This document shows positions 6,274 to 10,441 of a stretch of 10,441 bases of DNA, in pieces. Each line of letters starts with the position of its first letter. Within the stretch, counting starts at the first letter, position 1. Location of the stretch: the NCBI GenBank assembly GCA_002372505.1, contig DFGY01000107.1:1-10441 (forward strand), written 5' to 3'. Under the pieces are notes generated by a model. That model did no database searches, was not told the DNA's origin, and saw nothing but the letters and a program-made list of their open reading frames with translations. The stretch comes from Firmicutes bacterium UBA3738. GTDB taxonomy: Bacteria > Bacillota > Clostridia > Peptostreptococcales > Anaerovoracaceae. Position numbers and translations under genes: made by a program.

Positions 6274-6305
6274 AAAAAAACAAGGCCGGTTCCTTCGCCG
6301 GCCTT
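6274..6305 (-). terminator. Rho-independent terminator of the second GntR gene
   Basis: On the - strand AAGGCCGG (6305-6298) and CCGGCCTT (6289-6282) form a perfect 8-bp GC-rich stem with an 8-base loop, followed by G and a run of seven T. It lies 21 bp after the GntR stop codon and separates that gene from the BKACE promoter. Confidence 0.9.
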
Positions 6306-6326
6306 AATTGTTTAATATCTGTGCAG

Positions 6327-6995
6327 CTATGCTTCCGAAAAGAATCCCTGAAGAATAATGCTCATGGCCTTCTTCAGATCTCCCTCCTTTAGCGCGTTCA
6401 ATATTTCCTGATGCTCTTCCTTTAGCGCCTTTGGGGATTTTCTGTTTTTTTCATGAGACCTTCTGAAGTTTCTCTCATAGTCGTCATGGAAGTAGTCCAT
6501 ACACTCGATTAAAAAGAAGTTGCCGCTTACTGCCATTATCTTTTTGTGGAATTCCAAATCCGCAGCTATTAGTTCCTCGTCGCCTTTCGCCTTGCCCATT
6601 CTGTTAACTATAGACTGCAGGTCGTCGTAATCCGCCTCCGTTGCCTTGCGAATAAATAACTCTGCGGCCTTTGTTTCTATGCTCTGCCGAAAAACAAAAA
6701 ACTGCCGAACGCTGTCATTTCCGCCGGATTCATTCGCACCTTCCGCTACGCTGACGGCTCCTGCACTCTTCACAAATGAACCTTTGCCCTGACGGGTCTC
6801 TATCATGCCCCGCTCGCTAAGGCGGCTTAACGCAGTTCGCACGCTTACCCTGCTAGCATCAAACAAATCACAAAGCTCATGCTCGGAAGGCAGCTTGCTC
6901 CCAATCTCCCAATCTCCTTCTATGATCCTCGTAAGAATGCCATTATATATTTCATCCGCTATGGATAGTTTGCCCTTAAGTAATTGTGGTGTCAT
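6327..6995 (-). CDS. GntR-family (FadR-type) transcriptional regulator, likely repressor of the BKACE operon
   Basis: A 222-aa regulator. The winged helix-turn-helix (about residues 10-78) shows GSKLPSEHELCDLF and SRVSVRTALSRLSERGMIE, then the wing RQGKGSFV. The C-terminal FCD domain has D-x3-H (DLEFHKK) and a second His in EEHQEIL; the last His usual in the family is replaced (MSIILQGFF). The start ATG at 6995 has GGGAGG 6 bases upstream. Its promoter contains a palindrome with the same outer arms as the operator before the BKACE gene next door, which indicates autorepression plus control of that operon. It is monocistronic, with its own promoter and terminator, between the por and BKACE operons. 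The inducer is unknown, probably an acid of the BKACE pathway. Confidence 0.9.
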   Translation of the reverse strand: MTPQLLKGKLSIADEIYNGILTRIIEGDWEIGSKLPSEHELCDLFDASRVSVRTALSRLSERGMIETRQGKGSFVKSAGAVSVAEGANESGGNDSVRQFFVFRQSIETKAAELFIRKATEADYDDLQSIVNRMGKAKGDEELIAADLEFHKKIMAVSGNFFLIECMDYFHDDYERNFRRSHEKNRKSPKALKEEHQEILNALKEGDLKKAMSIILQGFFSEA

Positions 6996-7011
6996 CTCGC
7001 GCCTCCCTAAA

Positions 7012-7035
7012 ACTTGTCATACAAATATAACAAGT
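7012..7035. promoter_or_regulatory. Operator of the second GntR gene (autoregulation)
   Basis: ACTTGT (7012-7017) and ACAAGT (7030-7035) form an inverted repeat with a 12-bp spacer, identical in arms and spacing to the core of 6209-6234. Inside it, TTGTCATACAA (7014-7024) also fits the FadR-subfamily TNGTNNNACNA pattern. It covers the -10 box and the probable transcript start. Confidence 0.7.
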
Positions 7036-7052
7036 CGCCGTTTTCTTGTCAA
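7024..7052 (-). promoter_or_regulatory. Sigma-A promoter of the second GntR gene
   Basis: A perfect -35 TTGACA (7047-7052) and a -10 TATATT (7024-7029) with a 17-bp spacer on the - strand. The leader before the ATG at 6995 is short, about 20 bases. The -35 is part of a 17-mer shared exactly with the MBL-hydrolase promoter, and it lies 18 bp from the edge of repeat copy 2. Confidence 0.78.
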
Positions 7053-7070
7053 GAGGTGGCAAGGGGTCGG

Positions 7071-7258
7071 CGTTTCACGGGGACAGGCTTTTTGTTGCAC
7101 CATTTTTTGGAAAGATGACAAGGATGGTTCTCTCTGGATTGTTTTATTAGACGTAGAAGGACAGGGTACTTTATTGGACAAAAAGATGACAGGAGAACCG
7201 TCCCCTGTCATCTGTCTTACATTTTCTGGTGCAACAAAAAGCCTGTCCCCGTGAAACG
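7071..7258. repeat. 188-bp palindromic intergenic repeat, copy 2 (MITE/REP-like)
   Basis: Same length and ends as the copy at 1729-1916, with two transitions between them (A at 7163, T at 7187 here). It has perfect 32-bp terminal inverted repeats and an internal hairpin. It ends a single base before the porB stop codon (- strand), so it begins essentially at the end of the por operon, just as copy 1 does for the ilvD operon. The near identity of the copies indicates recent duplication or gene conversion. No transposase is nearby, and mobility would need a helper elsewhere. Confidence 0.9.
7180..7212 (-). terminator. Internal hairpin plus T-run in repeat copy 2
   Basis: On the - strand GATGACAGG (7212-7204) pairs perfectly with CCTGTCATC (7193-7185), followed by five T (7184-7180). 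It lies about 48 bp after the porB stop. No other terminator exists between porB and the next promoter, so this part of the repeat probably terminates the por transcript. Confidence 0.6.
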
Positions 7259-7259
7259 G

Positions 7260-8195
7260 TTATGCTCTGCTGCAGAGGAACTGGAGGTCCTCCCATCTCT
7301 TGTCGACTTCTTCCTGCATCTGGGCGATGTACTTTTCGTTGCCCGGTTTGAACAGGTGGCTGAATCTGCCCTGGCTCTTTAAGAAGTCTTCGATCGGAAG
7401 CTTCTGCTTCGGTTCGTAGTTGAGGATCCATTTGCCGTCAATTACTTCGAAGAGGGGCCAGTAGCATGTCTCTACTGCCATTTTGCAGATGTCGATGATT
7501 TCCGGTGAATCGTATCTCCAGCCTCTGGGGCATGGTGCCATTACGTTCAGGAATGCAGGGCCTTCTGTGTAGATGGCTTTCTCAGCCTTCAGGTGAAGGT
7601 CCTTCATGTTCTGTACGAATGTTGTCTGGCCAACGTAAGCAACGTGGTGCTCAGCTATGATTGCAGCCAGGTCTTTACGATACTGGGATTTACCCGGTGA
7701 TTCTGTACCGGACGGTGTTGTTGTAGTGTCTGCGAACTGCGGTGTTGCAGATGATCTCTGGATACCTGTGTTCATGTAAGCGCCATTGTCGTAGCATACG
7801 TATACCATGTCGTGTCCACGTTCCATTGCGCCGGACAGTGACTGGAATCCGATGTCGTATGTACCACCGTCGCCGCCAAAGGCGATGAACTTGTATGTGT
7901 CATCGATCTTGCCCTTCTTCTTCATTGCTCTGTATGCGGATTCAACGCCGCTACATGTAGCTGCAGCATTTTCGAATGCATTGTGAATGAAGGAATCTTC
8001 CCATGATGTATAAGGATACATGAATGTGGATACTTCCAGGCAGCTGGTTGCACAAGTTACAACTGCTTTATCTTCGTCTTTTAAGGCTCTGAGAACGTTG
8101 CGAACAGCTATAGGCGCGCCGCATCCTGCACACATTCTGTGTCCGGGTGTGAAACGTTCTTTTTTGCCCATCATTTCTTTGAAATTATATGCCAT
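7260..8195 (-). CDS. porB: Pyruvate (2-oxoacid):ferredoxin oxidoreductase, beta subunit
   Basis: The 311-aa thiamine diphosphate-binding subunit of the four-subunit oxidoreductase, which decarboxylates pyruvate or another 2-oxoacid to acyl-CoA while reducing ferredoxin. The thiamine diphosphate/Mg site is visible as FGGDGGTYDIG followed by YDNGAYMNTGIQRS. Cluster ligands for the proximal [4Fe-4S] are C22 and C25 (MCAGCG), C48 (VVTCAT) and a distal Cys in MAPCPRGW, as in the family. The start ATG at 8195 has GGAGGG at good spacing, and the gene lies 13 bp after porA. It is the last gene of the operon; its stop is directly followed by repeat copy 2. The T. maritima-like subunit arrangement and sequence favour pyruvate; 2-oxoisovalerate is the main alternative. 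Confidence 0.93.
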   Translation of the reverse strand: MAYNFKEMMGKKERFTPGHRMCAGCGAPIAVRNVLRALKDEDKAVVTCATSCLEVSTFMYPYTSWEDSFIHNAFENAAATCSGVESAYRAMKKKGKIDDTYKFIAFGGDGGTYDIGFQSLSGAMERGHDMVYVCYDNGAYMNTGIQRSSATPQFADTTTTPSGTESPGKSQYRKDLAAIIAEHHVAYVGQTTFVQNMKDLHLKAEKAIYTEGPAFLNVMAPCPRGWRYDSPEIIDICKMAVETCYWPLFEVIDGKWILNYEPKQKLPIEDFLKSQGRFSHLFKPGNEKYIAQMQEEVDKRWEDLQFLCSRA

Positions 8196-8208
8196 TGCTT
8201 CGTCCCTC

Positions 8209-9390
8209 CTAACCTCTCAGCGACAGATAACGATATGTATCGCCAACGTTGCCGCTCTTATCAACTTCCTGCATGTCCTCGAATACAGAGCCGAGACTTT
8301 CGACTGTTACGTCTCTGCCGGCCAGACCGTATACGTAGTTGAGAACCTTCGGTGCCATACCTGCGTTAAACAGTGCAGCCTTTACGTCGTTGCCGATGGG
8401 GCCGTCCTGTGAGTTGTAGCTCTCTGTTCTGTCCATGCAAGCGATTACTTTAGCGTTCTTAAGGGCCTGGGCAATTTCCTCTCCCGGGAATGGTCTGAAC
8501 ATTCTTATCTTCAGAAGTCCTGCCTTCACTCCCTGTTCGCGAAGACCATCTACTGTGTCTTTGCCTGTACCTGCGGCGGAGCCCATGATTACCATGATGT
8601 AATCTGCGTCTTCCGTCTTGTACTCTTCGAAGAGACCGTACTTACGTCCGGAGATCTTTTCGAATTCTGCGCCTACTTCCACAGCTACTTTCTTGGCATT
8701 GTTCATGCCTACCATCTGGCTGTACTTGGCTTCCATGTAGTAAGGCGGGTTGGTGTAGGGACCAACTGCCTCCGGATGCTCAGGATTGAGGAGCCAGCTT
8801 GTGGGATTGTACTCGCCTACGAAGTTCTTAACTACATCGTCTTCAAGAAGCTCGATGTTCTGTACGCCGTGGGAAGTGATGAATCCGTCCTGGCAGATCA
8901 TGATAGGAATTTTTACGTCTTCGTGCTCGGCTATTCTGTATGCCTGTACGAAGTTGTCGTATGCTTCCTGGTTTGTCTCTGCGAATATCTGAATCCAGCC
9001 GGAGTCTCTTGCGCCCATTGCGTCTGAGTGGTCGCAGTTGATGTTGATGGGGCCGGAAAGTGCACGGTTTACTACAGCCAGTGCGATAGGCAGTCTGTTG
9101 GAAGCTGCTACGTAGAGCATTTCCCACATGTATGCCAGTCCGCAGGATGATGTAGCTGACATTGTTCTTGCTCCTGCCGCCTCGGAACCGATGCAGGCAC
9201 TCATTGCACTGTGCTCTGATTCTACCGGTACGAATACTGTCTCAGTCTGTCCGTTTGCTACGAAGCTGGAGAAGTACTGGGGCAGTTCCGTTGATGGTGT
9301 AATGGGGTATGCCGGCATTACATCTGCGCATACCTGTCTCATCGCTTTTGCGATGGCTTCATTTCCTGATAGTCTGTCTCTTATTGCCAT
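8209..9390 (-). CDS. porA: Pyruvate (2-oxoacid):ferredoxin oxidoreductase, alpha subunit
   Basis: A 393-aa alpha subunit carrying the pyrimidine-binding domain (about residues 10-240) and the C-terminal transketolase-like domain II. Family segments are SGNEAIAKAM, MPAYPITPSTEL, the ESEHSA region near residue 59, and GPININCDHSDAMGARDSGW, which is highly conserved in pyruvate synthases. The later RMFRPFPGEEI and DRTESYNSQDGPIGNDVKAA also match. The start ATG at 9390 lies 3 bp after the porD stop, and its AAGGGGG ribosome site is inside the end of porD, which implies translational coupling. It works with PorB, PorC and PorD in the cytoplasm. Confidence 0.94.
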   Translation of the reverse strand: MAIRDRLSGNEAIAKAMRQVCADVMPAYPITPSTELPQYFSSFVANGQTETVFVPVESEHSAMSACIGSEAAGARTMSATSSCGLAYMWEMLYVAASNRLPIALAVVNRALSGPININCDHSDAMGARDSGWIQIFAETNQEAYDNFVQAYRIAEHEDVKIPIMICQDGFITSHGVQNIELLEDDVVKNFVGEYNPTSWLLNPEHPEAVGPYTNPPYYMEAKYSQMVGMNNAKKVAVEVGAEFEKISGRKYGLFEEYKTEDADYIMVIMGSAAGTGKDTVDGLREQGVKAGLLKIRMFRPFPGEEIAQALKNAKVIACMDRTESYNSQDGPIGNDVKAALFNAGMAPKVLNYVYGLAGRDVTVESLGSVFEDMQEVDKSGNVGDTYRYLSLRG

Positions 9391-9393
9391 TTG

Positions 9394-9696
9394 CTATTCC
9401 CCCTTTCTCATAACAATCGCATCGAAGGGGCAAGCTGCTGCACAGATGCCGCATCCTTTGCAATGGTCAAAATCGAAGTCCAGTCTTTTGCCGTCTTCTA
9501 CCGGAATTGAGCTGTCCGGGCAGAAAGGTACGCAGATCAGACACTGTTTACATTTATCTTCAATGAACTCAGGTGTGTCTATACGCCACTCACCTGTGTT
9601 GAATTCTTTGGCTGTGCCGCCGCCGTCAATTATGCAACCCGGTGTCAGGTCCTGCCATTTGACGTCTTCGCCTTGTTTTTTGATATCAGTTATCAT
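9394..9696 (-). CDS. porD: Pyruvate (2-oxoacid):ferredoxin oxidoreductase, delta subunit (2x[4Fe-4S] ferredoxin)
   Basis: A 100-aa ferredoxin-like subunit that passes electrons from the catalytic subunits to external ferredoxin. Two complete [4Fe-4S] motifs are present, CKQCLICVPFCP (C49, C52, C55, C59) and CKGCGICAAACP (C79, C82, C85, C89). The N-terminal 45 residues, with DGGGTAKEFNTGEWR, are the usual PorD extension. The start ATG at 9696 has AAGGAGG upstream, and the gene lies 12 bp after porC. It overlaps no other gene and ends 3 bp before the porA start. Confidence 0.95.
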   Translation of the reverse strand: MITDIKKQGEDVKWQDLTPGCIIDGGGTAKEFNTGEWRIDTPEFIEDKCKQCLICVPFCPDSSIPVEDGKRLDFDFDHCKGCGICAAACPFDAIVMRKGE

Positions 9697-9708
9697 GTGT
9701 TTTCCTCC

Positions 9709-10281
9709 TTAGTTTACCGAATCCAAAGTCATTTTCAGAGCGTTCATGTTGCCGTCGATAACCTCGGGCTTGTGAGCGAATTTGTGCTTGTAGGAAGCTT
9801 CCATTTCATCGAGGAATTTCTGCTCGTCCATGATTCCGCTGACTTTAACTACTGCCGCAAGCATAGGTGAGTTGGGGAAGTATTTACCCAGTGCATCCAT
9901 GGAAATCTTGCGTGCGTCTACGGTTATAACCTTGCCCTCGTATCCTTTGAGGAGCGGTCTGATTTCGTCGGCACTCTTGGAAGTGTTAACGATTATTCCG
10001 CCTTCTTTCTTAAGACCTGCGGTAACATCTACAGACTCCAGCAGTGTTTCGTCAACAACCACTACGTAGTCCGGATAGTAAATGTTGGAGTGTACACGAA
10101 TGTCTTCGTTGCTCAGCCTGTTGTAGGCAGTGATCGGTGCTCCCATTCTCTCGGGGCCGTACTCAGGAAATCCCTGAACGTACATTCCCGTACTGAAAGC
10201 AACGTCAGCCAGCAAAAGTGAAGCGGTCTTAGCTCCCTGGCCGCCACGACCATGCCATCTGATTTCTGTTAGTTGTTTCAT
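9709..10281 (-). CDS. porC: Pyruvate (2-oxoacid):ferredoxin oxidoreductase, gamma subunit
   Basis: A 190-aa gamma subunit (called PorC or PorG in different organisms), the CoA-binding domain of the enzyme. It shows the family start TEIRWHGRGGQGAKTA, then VQGFPEYGPERMGAPITAY and the YVVVVDETLL strand/turn. Length is as usual for the family. The start ATG at 10281 is preceded by AAGGAGG with a 10-base spacer. It is the first gene of the operon, and the order gamma-delta-alpha-beta matches four-subunit pyruvate synthases such as that of Thermotoga maritima. Confidence 0.94.
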   Translation of the reverse strand: MKQLTEIRWHGRGGQGAKTASLLLADVAFSTGMYVQGFPEYGPERMGAPITAYNRLSNEDIRVHSNIYYPDYVVVVDETLLESVDVTAGLKKEGGIIVNTSKSADEIRPLLKGYEGKVITVDARKISMDALGKYFPNSPMLAAVVKVSGIMDEQKFLDEMEASYKHKFAHKPEVIDGNMNALKMTLDSVN

Positions 10282-10330
10282 GTAAGATTTACCTCCTTAA
10301 ATAATCGTAGCTATAATGATTACGTCTTCT

Positions 10331-10359
10331 ATTATCGCATTTTTCGCAAAATTCGGCAA
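10331..10359 (-). promoter_or_regulatory. Probable sigma-A promoter of the por operon
   Basis: A -35 TTGCCG (10354-10359) and a -10 GATAAT (10331-10336) are separated by 17 bp on the - strand, between the terminator of the preceding unit and the porC start. The -35 box is weaker than the others in the window. The leader of about 45 bases ends with a strong ribosome site. Confidence 0.55.
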
Positions 10360-10371
10360 CCTTTTTGTATT

Positions 10372-10402
10372 AAAAAAGAGCACCGGATTTTCTCCGATGC
10401 TC
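10372..10402 (-). terminator. Rho-independent terminator of a unit upstream of por
   Basis: On the - strand GAGCATCGGA (10402-10393) pairs with TCCGGTGCTC (10387-10378), with one U-G wobble and a 5-base loop, followed by six T. It insulates the por operon from a transcript entering from the right edge. Confidence 0.85.
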
Positions 10403-10441
10403 TGTGTGCTCATTATACCCGTCTTTCGGTTTTAGCACCAT

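Noticed and set aside
7171..7431. An 86-aa - strand frame overlapping the end of porB and repeat copy 2
   Set aside because: It is an out-of-frame shadow of porB running into the repeat.
10413..10439. Possible last codons of an upstream - strand gene ending in TAA before the terminator at 10372-10402
   Set aside because: Only eight codons are inside the window, and the same bases also read as a TATAAT-like box, so neither reading can be supported.

Overview
This window looks like chromosomal DNA from an anaerobic, low-to-mid GC Firmicute, most likely a Clostridia-type fermenter. The reasons are strong AGGAGG-type ribosome binding sites, sigma-A promoters close to TTGACA-N16/17-TATAAT, intrinsic hairpin/T-run terminators, and a four-subunit, oxygen-sensitive 2-oxoacid:ferredoxin oxidoreductase. 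I cannot name the genus from sequence alone. No rRNA, tRNA, CRISPR array, integrase or transposase gene was seen.

Layout. (1) 1-947: a FadR-type GntR regulator on the + strand with its own promoter; two palindromes lie upstream, and promoter-like elements on the other strand suggest a divergent gene off the left edge. (2) 944-1648, - strand: a metallo-beta-lactamase-fold hydrolase, convergent with the regulator and overlapping it at the stop codons. (3) 1729-1916: a 188-bp palindromic repeat. (4) 1920-6175, - strand: a four-gene operon transcribed in the order BKACE-family beta-keto acid cleavage enzyme, short-chain dehydrogenase, 3-hydroxyacyl-CoA dehydrogenase-family enzyme, IlvD dehydratase. 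It has a sigma-A promoter whose -10 lies inside a perfect palindrome. (5) 6274-6995: a second GntR/FadR-type regulator on the - strand, with its own terminator and a promoter that carries the same operator arms. (6) 7071-7258: a second, nearly identical copy of the repeat. (7) 7260-10281, - strand: a complete porC-porD-porA-porB operon for pyruvate (or another 2-oxoacid):ferredoxin oxidoreductase, with its own promoter; the terminator of an upstream transcription unit lies at the right edge.

How it may work together. The second GntR protein probably represses itself and the BKACE operon through an ACTTGT-N12-ACAAGT site present at both promoters. The core of that site (TTGTAT-N8-ATACAA) also recurs over the -10 of the first GntR gene, so the two regulators may share or cross-recognise sites. 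The enzyme set (beta-hydroxy acid oxidation, beta-keto acid cleavage with acetyl-CoA, 2,3-dihydroxy acid dehydration) suggests catabolism of a hydroxylated carboxylic acid. Its substrate cannot be read from the sequence, and I know of no described pathway with this exact gene set. The Por complex would turn a resulting 2-oxoacid into acyl-CoA and reduced ferredoxin, but it is a separate transcription unit and may simply be housekeeping.

The most unusual non-coding feature is the pair of 188-bp repeats. They differ at two positions, have perfect 32-bp terminal inverted repeats and an internal terminator-like hairpin, and each sits 1-3 bp beyond the stop codon of the last gene of an operon. Both are flanked on the far side by the same 17-mer, which contains the consensus -35 box of the next gene.
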